Notes: a model not told the origin generated them from the letters alone. 64,000 nt of DNA from Polaromonas sp. JS666 (GCF_900103405.1 NZ_FNHX01000001.1:1-64000); one strand, 5' to 3'; positions 15,998 through 24,315 are shown, counted from the stretch's first letter. A program made the numbers and translations.

Positions 15998-17334
15998 GGC
16001 GCCTGGAAGATGGCGGTACCGGAGAACGTGCCCGCGGGGGATATGTTGCCGTTGTAGATCAGGCCGGCGCGATTGGCATTTAGGCCCGTGAAGATCCCCC
16101 TTACCTGGGATCCGGTAAAGCTGGAGCTGGAGAAATAAACCGATTCCGAAATGTTGCCGAATGAGGTGTTGATGGTCGCGGTGAGCTGCGGCCCCAGCCC
16201 GCTGGGGTCAAAATTGACCGAAAGATTCGAGGTGTTAAACAGCGTTCCGCTAGTCCCGGTATAGGACGTGGGTGCTGAGCCACCTATCAGGGTGTATGTA
16301 GCGACGCCCACGGTGGTGGGCAGGACCGGCGTGGCCTGGCCCACGATGTAGTGCAGCTCGGCGAGGGTGGTGGCGCCGTTCTTGGTGGCGCCGGCCCAAT
16401 TGCCCCAGCCGATGAAGTCGTTGGTGGCCATGGAGCCGAAGAAGCCCGCCGCGGTGTTGACGGTGGGTTTGAAGACGTTGCCCGAGGACTCGAATTCGCT
16501 GACTTTGCCGGTGTTCATCACGACGGAGGCGGAGGTCACCGGGCCGGCGAAGTTGCCACCGGGGTCTAAATTGACCGGAGGGATGTGGTAATGGGCGACG
16601 GCCGTCAGGTTGGTGAAGGTGCCGGTGTTTGGATCGGGTACGGGTGTCGTCGGTGTTTGGACGATGGCAGCCCCACCGGTGCTGTTGACCTTGTCGCCTA
16701 CGTTGACCGGTTCGCGTTCCGGCGGCGGCGTCGGCACATTGGCCCGCACATTGGTGCGCACCGGCGCATCCGTGTTGTTGATGACCCGCACCGATTCGCC
16801 GGCCGTCAGGCCCACGCAGCCGCCGGCATTGCAGACCTCGATGGCGTCCAGCTCGGTCGTCACGCCCAGCGAGCCGTCGGGGTTGTAGCCCACATTGAAG
16901 CCGGAACCGCGTATGCCTATGGTGGCGGTGGTGGTGGTGACCTTGTAGTTCTCGCGGTTGCGCTTGCCGATCAGGCCGGTGATGGCCCGCATGCTGCCGC
17001 GCAGCAGGTCGACCAGAAAGCGGTCTTCCTTGGGGTCGGCCTTGTCGACATAGTTGGCGACCTTGAACTCGGTGTTGGGCTGCAGGGACACCAGGCCGCC
17101 GTCGGTAAAGCGCACTTGCGCGCGCCCGCTGGCGCCGGTCAGTATGGCCTGGCCGCTTTCGATGTCCTTGCCCTTGACCAAGGCCGTGGTGGCGCCGTCC
17201 GCGCGGCGGACGTTGACGTCGCCGGCGATGAACTGGGCCACGCCCGCGGAAGGCGCGGCGGACGCCTGCAAGGGGTAAATGGCGGCCAGCGCCATGGCCA
17301 GGATGGTTTGCTGGAGCTTGATGTGCGGGGTCAT
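15994..17334 (-). CDS. Secreted FecR-domain protein with C-terminal TbpB-like barrel (paralog 2)
   Basis: A 446-residue protein with a Sec signal (cleavage after ASA near residue 27) and no lipobox. Residues about 30-190 form a FecR domain: GVAQFIAGDVNVRRADG, GRAQVRFTDGGLVSLQPNTEF, IGIRGSGFNVGY and the Cys pair in EVCNAGGCVGL. After a Pro/Thr linker (about 195-240), the C-terminal 200 residues resemble a small lipocalin/TbpB-like barrel: IGWGNWAGAT, LHYIVGQATPVLPT, ATYTLIGGSAPTS and the closing GIFTGLNANRAGLIYNG-FSGTAIFQ. Such barrels are recognised by Slam-type outer-membrane proteins; one is encoded two genes upstream. The FecR part is unlikely to be a sigma regulator here, because no ECF sigma gene or membrane anchor is present. 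Confidence 0.75.
   Translation of the reverse strand: MTPHIKLQQTILAMALAAIYPLQASAAPSAGVAQFIAGDVNVRRADGATTALVKGKDIESGQAILTGASGRAQVRFTDGGLVSLQPNTEFKVANYVDKADPKEDRFLVDLLRGSMRAITGLIGKRNRENYKVTTTTATIGIRGSGFNVGYNPDGSLGVTTELDAIEVCNAGGCVGLTAGESVRVINNTDAPVRTNVRANVPTPPPEREPVNVGDKVNSTGGAAIVQTPTTPVPDPNTGTFTNLTAVAHYHIPPVNLDPGGNFAGPVTSASVVMNTGKVSEFESSGNVFKPTVNTAAGFFGSMATNDFIGWGNWAGATKNGATTLAELHYIVGQATPVLPTTVGVATYTLIGGSAPTSYTGTSGTLFNTSNLSVNFDPSGLGPQLTATINTSFGNISESVYFSSSSFTGSQVRGIFTGLNANRAGLIYNGNISPAGTFSGTAIFQAP
16907..17016 (-). repeat. Identical 110-base segment shared by the FecR paralogs
   Basis: These 110 bases are identical to 18412-18521 in the paralogous gene, within a longer region of high similarity. 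They encode the part of the FecR domain around RGSMRAITGLIGKRNRENYK. The flanking sequence, and above all the C-terminal barrels, are much more diverged. Recent duplication with local gene conversion is the simplest explanation. Confidence 0.8.
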
Positions 17335-17411
17335 GGTGGGTTCTCCGGGTATTTTTATTGAAGCGGTGCGCGCTGGGCTGGTATGGGGGCTACGGGGCGG
17401 CCTTGCCTTGC

Positions 17412-18845
17412 TTAGAGGGGCGGTCTCAGGACCAGGTTGGTCTGCTGGAAAACGGCAGCGCCCGAAACCTGGCCGGTGCTGGGGCCTGTGCCGGTCACCG
17501 ACGGCGCGCTGTAGACCAGCGCGGCGCGGCTGGCATTGTTACCGGTGAAAAAGCCGGTGACATTGGTGCCCGAGGTGTTGGTGATTTTCGAGTTGTTGAT
17601 GTTGACGTTGCTGCTGATGCCGTAGTCGTTGCCGCCGAAGCGCGTGGTGAGATCCAGACTGCCATAGCCCTGGCCCGGGCTGTAGACGCCGAAGTTGGCG
17701 ACCAGCGAACCGCTGACGAGCTGGCCCGCGCCCAGCAGGCTGGAGAAAGCGGTGCCGCCGGCCAGCTGGTAAGTGCCCTGCATGTTGTCGGCCGGCATCT
17801 GGGCCGTCGGCGTCGGCCGGCCCATCACAAAATGAACGGATTCAATCGCGGTGGTCGAGCCCGCCACGATTTTTTGCCCCGTCACCCAACTGCCCCAGCC
17901 GACGAAGTCGGGATCGGACGGCACGCCCAGCGCGCCTTTTTCCATGGTGGTGAGGCCGGGCGTGCTGCGGAACTGGGTCAGGACATTGCGGCTGTCCAGG
18001 CTGTCGAAGTCGATCGGCTTGCCGCTCAGGAAGCTGGTCAGCACGGCGATGCCGGCCTCGGGGTAGTAGCTTTCGACCACCGAGCTGGACGCTGCGGGGT
18101 CGGTGAATGCGACAGCGGCGGCCAGGTCGGTGAACACCTGCTTGACGGGCGCCGGCGCGGGCGGGACGATGGCGGGTTTGCCGTCCGACGTTGTCTGGTT
18201 GCCCGCAACGACCACCTCCTGGGTGGGCGGCGGCGTCGGCACATTGGCCCGCACGTTGGTGCGCACCGGCGCTTCGGAACTGTTGATGACCCGCACCGAC
18301 TCACCGGCCGTCAGGCCCACGCAGCCGCCGGCGTTGCAGACCTCGATGGCGTCCAGCTCGGTCGTGATGCCCAGGGATCCATCGGGGTTGTAGCCCACGC
18401 TGAAACCGGAGCCGCGTATGCCTATGGTGGCGGTGGTGGTGGTGACCTTGTAGTTCTCGCGGTTGCGCTTGCCGATCAGGCCGGTGATGGCCCGCATGCT
18501 GCCGCGCAGCAGGTCGACCAGGAAACGGTCCTGCTTGGGGTCGGCCTCGTCGACATAGTTGGCGATCTTGAATTCGGTGTTGGGCTGCAGGGATACCAGG
18601 CCGCCGTCGGAAAACCGGACCTGGGCGCGGCCGGCGGCGCCCGTCAGGATGGATTCGCCGCTCTCCAGCGGCTTGCCCTTGGCCAGGGGCTCGGCCTTGC
18701 CGCTGGCGCGCAGCACGTTGACGTCGCCGGCGATGAACTGGGCCACACCGGCCGAGCCGGCGGCAAAGGATTGCGCGGGGAAGGCCGCCGCAACCACGAC
18801 CGACAGGGCGGCGCGTTTGAGGGGGAATTCCCGCCGGGTTTTCAT
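17412..18845 (-). CDS. Secreted FecR-domain protein with C-terminal TbpB-like barrel (paralog 1)
   Basis: A 477-residue paralog of the next gene. The start is taken at 18845 (MKTRREFPLKRAALSVVVAA), which gives a good Sec signal ending SFA; an in-frame ATG 39 bases upstream would spoil it. The FecR domain (about 30-190) is nearly identical to the paralog. The linker is Pro/Val-rich. The C-terminal barrel-like part is longer and diverged: WGSWVTGQKIVAGS, VHFVMGRPTPTAQMP, GTYQLAGGTAFSS, then GFFTGNNASRAALVY and VSGAAVFQ. It sits 46 bases downstream of the Slam-like gene on the same strand. As a Slam cargo it would be exported to the surface or medium; what it binds is unknown. Confidence 0.75.
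   Translation of the reverse strand: MKTRREFPLKRAALSVVVAAAFPAQSFAAGSAGVAQFIAGDVNVLRASGKAEPLAKGKPLESGESILTGAAGRAQVRFSDGGLVSLQPNTEFKIANYVDEADPKQDRFLVDLLRGSMRAITGLIGKRNRENYKVTTTTATIGIRGSGFSVGYNPDGSLGITTELDAIEVCNAGGCVGLTAGESVRVINSSEAPVRTNVRANVPTPPPTQEVVVAGNQTTSDGKPAIVPPAPAPVKQVFTDLAAAVAFTDPAASSSVVESYYPEAGIAVLTSFLSGKPIDFDSLDSRNVLTQFRSTPGLTTMEKGALGVPSDPDFVGWGSWVTGQKIVAGSTTAIESVHFVMGRPTPTAQMPADNMQGTYQLAGGTAFSSLLGAGQLVSGSLVANFGVYSPGQGYGSLDLTTRFGGNDYGISSNVNINNSKITNTSGTNVTGFFTGNNASRAALVYSAPSVTGTGPSTGQVSGAAVFQQTNLVLRPPL
18412..18521 (-). repeat. Identical 110-base segment, partner copy
   Basis: Partner of 16907-17016, offset by 1505 bases; no mismatch over 110 bases by direct reading of both strands. 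Confidence 0.8.
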
Positions 18846-18891
18846 GGGGCTGTCTGGGCAGGGGCGAGCATGTTCAGTCGGCATCGCGGGT

Positions 18892-20226
18892 TCAGAAGTC
18901 GCGGCGTACCGTGACCGAGAACAGGCTGCGCTTGTAGTCGGAAATCGCGACGTTGGATTTCACCGAGGTCAGGGCCAGTTGGGGCGTGACGCGCCACAGT
19001 TTGGCGGGCACCCAGTTCAGGCCCATGTTCAGGTTCCACTGCTTGTCATGGCGGGTGACGAGGAAGAGCGGATCGGCGCCGCCGTATTTGCGGTCTTCGT
19101 AAGCAAGGCTGCCGAACAGCGCCAGCGTGTCCGAAAGCGTTTTCTGGATGCCGGTGCGCAGGCCGACGAGGTCATGGCCCAGGTGCGGAACGCCCGCGGC
19201 GCGCTCCTTTTCCGTGCCGATATAGCCGCCCGCGAAGACCACGATGTTGCTGTCGCGGAAGGCGTGGGCATAGGAGGTCCCGACCACCGTGCGGGTCGCG
19301 TCGCGCAGCGACTGGCCGGGGTAACTCAGGTCGCCCCACTGGATGTAGGTGCTCCACTGGCGAAAGCCGTCGATGCGGTAGGTCCATTCACCGACCAGGC
19401 CCTGCTGGTCGCGGGCGCGCGAGCCGGCCACGGTGTAGGTCCCGGCCTGCACCACGCCCGAGAACTCGTGTTTGTCGTAGCGGTAGCTGGCGCCGAAATT
19501 GACATCGACCTGGCCGGTGTTGAAGTCGTTGTACTTGGCGTTGACGCGCCCGTTACCGTAGACGTTGCCGATCAGCGACCAGCGCGGGTCGACCACGTAG
19601 CGGGCCGACAGGCCACCGCCCAGGCTCATGAACGCGTCCTTGGTTTCGACGCCGGCGGGATTGAGCGTGAAGATCAGGCCGCCAAAAGCGGGTACGGCCA
19701 CGTTCGGGTTGCCGGGGCCGCTGTTGATGTTGGTGTCGTAGCCAATGCTGGCTTCCAGGAAGGGCTTGACCGACGAGCGGGCGGCTTCTTCGGTGCGGTC
19801 AATGGCCTGCAGGAACTGGTCGATGGTGGCGGCGGCTTCGGCCGGGATGTTGTCCTGCTTGGTTTCCAGCAGCACTTGCCGGGAGGCCTTGGTGTCACCG
19901 ACGGAGAACAGCGCGCGGCCGAGTTCGGCGCGTGCCCGGGAGTTGCTGGGCTGCACGGCCAGCACGCGTTCTAGGGCGAATACCGCGCGGGTGTACTGGC
20001 CGGTCTCGTTGGCGGCGATGCCCAGTACGGTGTCGAAGTCCGGGTCGCCCGCGCGCGCCGCCTCTTGCGGCTCCAGCAGGTCGAAGGCTTTTTGCGCCTG
20101 GCTTTGGTCCAGCAGGGTGCGGGCATTGCTGACCAGCGCGTCGACTTCCGCATGCGCCAGGCCGTTGGCCAGGGTAGCAAGAAGAATGATGATCCCGCCC
20201 GAGAAAAGTTTGGTTTTTGAATACAT
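18892..20226 (-). CDS. Slam-like (DUF560) TPR plus outer-membrane barrel protein
   Basis: A 444-residue protein with a Sec signal (MYSKTKLFSGGII...AHA, cleavage before EVD). An N-terminal TPR region follows (about 30-150: LLEPQEAARAGDPDFDTVLG, ALERVLAVQPSNSRARAELGRAL). The rest is beta-rich: FLEASIGYDTNINSGPGN, the TXGYDTN-like hallmark of this family, alternating strands such as SLIGNVYGNGRVNAKYND, and a terminal outer-membrane signal ending in Phe (LFSVTVRRDF). This is the layout of surface-lipoprotein-assembly-modulator / type XI secretion proteins, which move barrel-containing cargo across the outer membrane. It is the first gene of the unit with the two FecR-barrel genes. The ATG at 20226 is in an AT-rich stretch with no Shine-Dalgarno sequence. 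Confidence 0.8.
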   Translation of the reverse strand: MYSKTKLFSGGIIILLATLANGLAHAEVDALVSNARTLLDQSQAQKAFDLLEPQEAARAGDPDFDTVLGIAANETGQYTRAVFALERVLAVQPSNSRARAELGRALFSVGDTKASRQVLLETKQDNIPAEAAATIDQFLQAIDRTEEAARSSVKPFLEASIGYDTNINSGPGNPNVAVPAFGGLIFTLNPAGVETKDAFMSLGGGLSARYVVDPRWSLIGNVYGNGRVNAKYNDFNTGQVDVNFGASYRYDKHEFSGVVQAGTYTVAGSRARDQQGLVGEWTYRIDGFRQWSTYIQWGDLSYPGQSLRDATRTVVGTSYAHAFRDSNIVVFAGGYIGTEKERAAGVPHLGHDLVGLRTGIQKTLSDTLALFGSLAYEDRKYGGADPLFLVTRHDKQWNLNMGLNWVPAKLWRVTPQLALTSVKSNVAISDYKRSLFSVTVRRDF

Positions 20227-20444
20227 AAGTATTATTTTATAAAGGTCTCAGGTAACAACCCGTAAGCAACAAAAGTTTTATATCACGCGGGAATGACTTT
20301 CAGGGGTTTATTACACCTGCTACAGAGGGCGGAAGTGCGGCGCGGCAACACCTTTTTCGGGCTTTGGCACCGACTTGGTGATATTCACCAGTTTCAGGGG
20401 CGGCCAAGGGTATTTACGGGGGACACCTCCCTGGTTTGTCGGAA

Positions 20445-20468
20445 TAATATTAGTCATTGCTTATATTA
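20445..20468. promoter_or_regulatory. Candidate SoxR operator
   Basis: The 255-base divergent region between the Slam-like gene and soxR is clearly AT-richer than the genes around it. TAATAT (20445-20450) and ATATTA (20463-20468) form an inverted repeat with 12-base spacing, ending 13 bases before the soxR start. CTTATATTAAG (20460-20470) is itself nearly palindromic. ArsR-type sulfur regulators bind such AT-rich inverted repeats near their own promoters, so autoregulation is likely. A second palindrome of this type lies before soxY. Confidence 0.4.
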
Positions 20469-20481
20469 AGAAGAAGTCGCT

Positions 20482-20865
20482 ATGGATGAGATGATTCAGA
20501 CCAGTGCCCAGGTGGAACGGGGCCGGGTATTTGAGCTGGCCGCCGAGCTGTTCGCCGTGCTCGCAACGCCCATGCGTTTGCGCGTGCTGAGCGCCCTGTG
20601 CGAACGCGAAAAATCCGTCAACGAGTTGCTGGCCGAGATCGATACCACCCAGCCCAATCTCTCCCAGCACCTGGCGGTGCTTTATCGCACCGGTGTGCTG
20701 GCCAAGCGCAGGGAAGGCACCCAGGTGATTTACCGGGTGCAAAGCGAAAAAGCCGTGGCGCTGTGCCGCAGCGTCTGCACCCAGATCGCCATCGAACTGG
20801 ACGAGCCGGGCGCGCTGCCGCCGGGGCAAAGCCTGTCGCCGCGCCCCGGCCTGCAGGACGCCTGA
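20482..20865 (+). CDS. soxR: ArsR-family transcriptional regulator of the sox genes
   Basis: A 127-residue winged-helix repressor of the ArsR family. The DNA-binding part (about residues 20-95) contains ELFAVLATPMRLRVLSALCEREKSVNELL, the recognition helix TTQPNLSQHLAVLYRTGVL and the wing KRREGTQVIYRV. Cys41 and the C-terminal Cys pair (ALCRSVCTQ, about 92-96) could sense sulfur species, as in SoxR/SqrR/BigR-type repressors; which pair is active is inference. It is the first gene of the sox cluster, 17 bases before soxC, so it probably represses the operon until thiosulfate or a derived persulfide is present. Confidence 0.8.
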   Translation: MDEMIQTSAQVERGRVFELAAELFAVLATPMRLRVLSALCEREKSVNELLAEIDTTQPNLSQHLAVLYRTGVLAKRREGTQVIYRVQSEKAVALCRSVCTQIAIELDEPGALPPGQSLSPRPGLQDA

Positions 20866-20882
20866 ACCGAAAGACGCCACCC

Positions 20883-22226
20883 ATGCTGAACCGATTCCTA
20901 CAGCGCGCGCCCGAAAACTTTCTTTCGCGCGAGCAGATACAAGAAGTGCGGGCAGGGCGCCGCGGCTTTCTGGCCGGCGCCTTTGCCGCGGCGGCCGGCA
21001 CGGTGGCCGCGGGCCGGGCCGTCGCGCAGGGCGCGGCGACGCCTGCTGACGGTGAACCTGAAATCCTGAACCTTCCGCCACACAGCAAAGGCCTGGGCCA
21101 GCCGGTGGCGGCCCGCGGCTACGGCCTGCCCAGCGAGTTCGAGAAAAACCTGCAGCGCCGCGAAAGCCCGGGCCTGACGCGCGTGAGCCAGGCCAGCGTG
21201 AGTTTTTGCCCCTTGCAGGGCCTGTTCGGCATCATCACGCCCAGCGGCCTGCACTTTGAGCGCCACCACCAGGGTTGGTGGGACATAGACCCTTCCAAGC
21301 ACCGGCTGATGCTCAACGGCTCCGACGAGGCCATGCTCAAGCGCCCCATGGTCTTCAACATGGACGAGCTGATGCGGCTGCCCAGCGTGAGCCGCATGCA
21401 TTTCATCGAATGCGGGGCCAACACCGGCATGGAGTGGGGCAATGCGGCGGTGCCGACGGTGCAGTACACCCATGGCATGCTCAGTTGCAGCGAGTTCACC
21501 GGCGTGCCACTGCGCACCCTGCTGGAGCTTTGCGGCGCCGACCTCAAGCGCGCCAAATTCATCCTGGCGGAAGGCGCCGACGGCTCGGGCATGACGCGCA
21601 CCATTCCCATGAGCCTGGTGATGAGCGGTGAGGTGCTGGTCGCCTACGGGCAAAACGGCGAAATGCTGCGGCCCGAAAACGGCTACCCCCTGCGGCTCAT
21701 CGTGCCCGGCGTGCAGGGCGTGAGCTGGGTCAAATACCTGCGCCGCATCGAAGTGGGCGACATGCCCTACGGCGCCAAGGACGAAACCATCCACTATGTG
21801 GACCTGCAGCCCAGCGGCCTGCACCGGCAGTACACCAGCATCCAGGAAGTCAAAAGCGTGGTGACCTCGCCCAGCGGCGGCCAGGTGCTGCTGCAAAAAG
21901 GCTTTCACAACATCACGGGCCTGGCCTGGAGCGGTCGCGGCAAGATACGCCGGGTCGATGTTTCGGTCGACGGCGGCCGCAACTGGACGCAGGCGCGGCT
22001 CGAAGGGCCGGTGCTGGCCAAGTGCCTCACGCGTTTTAACGCCGACTTCGTCTGGGACGGCAAACCGGCGATTTTCCAGAGCCGCGCGGTGGACGAAACC
22101 GGGCAGATCCAGCCGAGCTACAACGAATTGCGCAAGGTGCGCGCCTCGCGCAGCATCTATCACAACAACGCCATCCAGTCGTGGGCGCTGGAAGAAAACG
22201 GCGAGGTGAAAAATGTCCAGGTTTAA
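20883..22226 (+). CDS. soxC: Sulfur dehydrogenase molybdenum subunit SoxC
   Basis: A 447-residue sulfite-oxidase-fold molybdoprotein. With SoxD it oxidises the SoxY-bound sulfane sulfur in the periplasm. It has a Tat signal (RAGRRGFLAGAFAAAAGT), the molybdopterin domain with the cofactor-ligating Cys177 in MHFIECGANTGMEWGN, and the C-terminal dimerisation domain (IRRVDVSVDGGRNWTQARLEGP). The ATG at 20883 is preferred because it yields a normal Tat leader; an upstream in-frame extension would run through soxR. The 3' end overlaps soxD by 14 bases. Presence of SoxCD predicts complete oxidation to sulfate without obligate sulfur globules. Confidence 0.93.
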   Translation: MLNRFLQRAPENFLSREQIQEVRAGRRGFLAGAFAAAAGTVAAGRAVAQGAATPADGEPEILNLPPHSKGLGQPVAARGYGLPSEFEKNLQRRESPGLTRVSQASVSFCPLQGLFGIITPSGLHFERHHQGWWDIDPSKHRLMLNGSDEAMLKRPMVFNMDELMRLPSVSRMHFIECGANTGMEWGNAAVPTVQYTHGMLSCSEFTGVPLRTLLELCGADLKRAKFILAEGADGSGMTRTIPMSLVMSGEVLVAYGQNGEMLRPENGYPLRLIVPGVQGVSWVKYLRRIEVGDMPYGAKDETIHYVDLQPSGLHRQYTSIQEVKSVVTSPSGGQVLLQKGFHNITGLAWSGRGKIRRVDVSVDGGRNWTQARLEGPVLAKCLTRFNADFVWDGKPAIFQSRAVDETGQIQPSYNELRKVRASRSIYHNNAIQSWALEENGEVKNVQV

Positions 22227-23358
22227 ACGTGTCCGGTGCTCGTTGCTGGTGCTCGCCTGCCTCGGCACCATGGGCACGGCATTCGCGCAAACGCAAGCCG
22301 CCGCGCGACAGGCGGCGCTGGCCAATATCGGCCGGACCGCCACGCCCGCCGAAGTGAAGGCCTGGGACATCGACGTGCGCCCCGATTTCAAGGGCCTGCC
22401 CAAGGGGCAGGGCTCGGTGCGCCAGGGTGAAGTTTTATGGGAAGCGCAATGTGCTTCCTGCCACGGCAGTTTTGCCGAGTCGTCCGAAGTGTTCACGCCG
22501 ATTGCCGGCGGCACCACGGCGCAGGACGTGAAAAGCGGCCGGGTCGACGGCCTGATGCCGGGCGCCAACCAGCCCAACCGCACCACGCTGATGAAGGTGT
22601 CGACGCTGTCGACGTTGTGGGACTACATCAACCGCGCCATGCCCTGGACCGCGCCCAAGACGCTGACACCCGACGAGGTCTATGCCGCGACGGCCTACAT
22701 CCTGTTCCTGGGCAATGTGCTGCCGGAAGACTTCACGCTGTCGGACGCCAACATCCGTGAGGTGCAGGACCGCCTGCCCAATCGCAAAGGCATGACCACC
22801 GCGCACGCGATGTGGCCGGGCAAGGAACTGGGCGGCACGGCCAGGCCCGATGTGCAGGGCTCGAACTGCATGGTGAACTGCAAGGCTGAAGTGGTGGTCA
22901 AAAGCTTTTTGCCCGACTATGCGCGCAACGCCCATGGCAACCTGGCCGAGCAGTCCCGCGGGGTGGGCGAAAGCCGTGGGGTGGACACGACACGGCCGGC
23001 TTCGGCCGCGGCGGCACAATCGGGCAGCGCCGTGGCGCAGGCGGAGCGCGCGCCCGCCGGGATTCCGGTGGCTGCCGTGGTGAAGACGGCCGCCTCCGGC
23101 GCCGCGTCGGTGATGCCGCTGCTGCAGAAAAATACCTGCGTGGCCTGCCACGGCATGGACAACAAACTGGTGGGGCCGTCCTTCAAGGATATAGCCAACA
23201 AATATAAGGACCGTGCTGACGCGGTGAATTACCTCTCGGGCAAAATCAAGGCGGGCGGGCAGGGCGTCTGGGGTGCGATTCCGATGCCCCCGCAGGCTTT
23301 GAGCGCGGCGGAGTTGGCGCAGATTTCCCAATGGCTGGCGCAGGGCGCGGCGAAGTAG
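22213..23358 (+). CDS. soxD: Sulfur dehydrogenase cytochrome c subunit SoxD
   Basis: A 381-residue diheme cytochrome c, electron-accepting partner of SoxC. A Sec signal (LLVLACLGTMGTAFA) is followed by two class I cytochrome domains with heme motifs CASCH (80-84) and CVACH (309-313). An Ala/Pro-rich linker lies between them (about 245-295). Methionine-containing ends such as NRKGMTTAHAMW and IPMPPQ supply probable axial ligands. It overlaps the soxC end. A GGGAG/CTCCC hairpin followed by T-rich DNA lies 38 bases after the stop. Confidence 0.92.
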   Translation: MSRFKRVRCSLLVLACLGTMGTAFAQTQAAARQAALANIGRTATPAEVKAWDIDVRPDFKGLPKGQGSVRQGEVLWEAQCASCHGSFAESSEVFTPIAGGTTAQDVKSGRVDGLMPGANQPNRTTLMKVSTLSTLWDYINRAMPWTAPKTLTPDEVYAATAYILFLGNVLPEDFTLSDANIREVQDRLPNRKGMTTAHAMWPGKELGGTARPDVQGSNCMVNCKAEVVVKSFLPDYARNAHGNLAEQSRGVGESRGVDTTRPASAAAAQSGSAVAQAERAPAGIPVAAVVKTAASGAASVMPLLQKNTCVACHGMDNKLVGPSFKDIANKYKDRADAVNYLSGKIKAGGQGVWGAIPMPPQALSAAELAQISQWLAQGAAK

Positions 23359-23396
23359 GTGCGCAGGCCGGCAGCGTTTTTTTTTGAGGCATGCTT

Positions 23397-23423
23397 GGGA
23401 GAAGTACCCTCCCGGATTTTTGG
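23397..23423 (+). terminator. Possible terminator between soxD and soxY
   Basis: The stem GGGAG (23397-23401) / CTCCC (23409-23413) with a 7-base loop is followed by GGATTTTTGGG and another T run. The short stem makes termination only partial. It would let soxYZAXB be expressed at a different level from soxCD. Confidence 0.4.
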
Positions 23424-23465
23424 GTTTTTGGTGTCCAATCGGGCTAAGTTTTTAAGACATTCAAG

Positions 23466-23473
23466 TTATATAA
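23466..23473. promoter_or_regulatory. AT palindrome before soxY, possible second SoxR site
   Basis: TTATATAA within CATTCAAGTTATATAAAAGAGG resembles the CATTGCTTATATTAAGAAG stretch ahead of soxR. It sits just before the strong soxY ribosome binding site (AAGAGGAG), 15 bases from the start codon. It could be a second operator or the -10 part of an internal promoter. Confidence 0.35.
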
Positions 23474-23488
23474 AAGAGGAGTTCAACC

Positions 23489-23956
23489 ATGGAACGTCGT
23501 GATTTTTTGGCCAGCGGTTCCGGTGCCACGGCACTGGCGCTGGCAGCCGCTTCGGGCCTGAGCCCGGCCTACGCGCAAAACGCGCCGGGCTGGAACAAGG
23601 CCGCTTTTGAGAGCAAATCCCTGGCCGACGCGGCCAAGGCCATGGGCGCCACCAGCGCGCCTGTCGAAAGCAAGGACCTGCTGCTCCAGGCGCCCGAAAT
23701 CGCCGAAAACGGCAACGTGGTGCGCGTCGGCGCACAGAGCAATATCGCGGGCACCACGCAGATCGCGCTGGTCGTCGAAAAGAACCCCAGCGCGCTGGCC
23801 GCCATGTTCGAGATTCCGGCCGGCACCGACGCCAATGTCTCGACCAATATCAAGATGGGCCAGTCCTCCAATGTCTACGCGCTGGCCAAGGCCGGCGACA
23901 AGTACTTCTATGCGGTGAAGGAAGTGAAAGTCACTTTGGGCGGTTGCGGCGGTTGA
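23489..23956 (+). CDS. soxY: Sulfur-carrier protein SoxY
   Basis: A 155-residue periplasmic carrier whose C-terminal Cys covalently holds sulfur intermediates. The Tat signal starts MERRDFLASGSGATALALAAA. The mature part has an immunoglobulin-like SoxY domain and the diagnostic C-terminus GGCGG with carrier Cys153. SoxY forms the SoxYZ heterodimer with the next gene product. Translation starts behind AAGAGGAG. Confidence 0.95.
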   Translation: MERRDFLASGSGATALALAAASGLSPAYAQNAPGWNKAAFESKSLADAAKAMGATSAPVESKDLLLQAPEIAENGNVVRVGAQSNIAGTTQIALVVEKNPSALAAMFEIPAGTDANVSTNIKMGQSSNVYALAKAGDKYFYAVKEVKVTLGGCGG

Positions 23957-24003
23957 TTCGCGCCGACCCCGTCTTCACCCCAGCTTGAAATCAGGAGAAA
24001 AAA

Positions 24004-24315
24004 ATGTCAGATCCCATGCGAATCCGGGCTCAGGCCCAAGGCGATAAAACCACGGTGCGCGTGCTCGTGAGCCATGAAATGGAAAGCGGCCAGCGCAAGG
24101 ATGCCGCCGGCAAGACCGTGCCGGCCTGGTTCATCCAGAACATCAGCGCCACCTGGAACGGCAAGACCGTCATGAGCGCCCAATGGGGCACGGCCGTGTC
24201 CAAAAACCCCTTTGTGCAGTTCAGCTTCAAGGGCGGCAAGGCCGGCGACAAGATCGCGGTCAGCTGGACCGACAACCACGGCGACAAGCGCACCGACGAG
24301 GCCGTCATTTCCTGA
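24004..24315 (+). CDS. soxZ: Sulfur-carrier partner SoxZ
   Basis: A 103-residue SoxZ protein with an immunoglobulin-like fold (VRVLVSHEMESGQRKD, GKTVPAWFIQNISATWNG, NPFVQFSFKGGKAGDKIAVSWTDN). It lacks its own signal peptide and is exported with SoxY by the Tat route. It pairs with SoxY 47 bases downstream. Length and ending match the family. Confidence 0.95.
   Translation: MSDPMRIRAQAQGDKTTVRVLVSHEMESGQRKDAAGKTVPAWFIQNISATWNGKTVMSAQWGTAVSKNPFVQFSFKGGKAGDKIAVSWTDNHGDKRTDEAVIS

Noticed and set aside
15994..18845. FecR proteins as anti-sigma signalling regulators
   Set aside because: No ECF sigma factor, no membrane anchor and no TonB receptor nearby; signal peptides and the C-terminal barrel point to secretion.
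20598..20882. Upstream in-frame extension of soxC
   Set aside because: Would overlap soxR throughout and destroy the Tat signal peptide.
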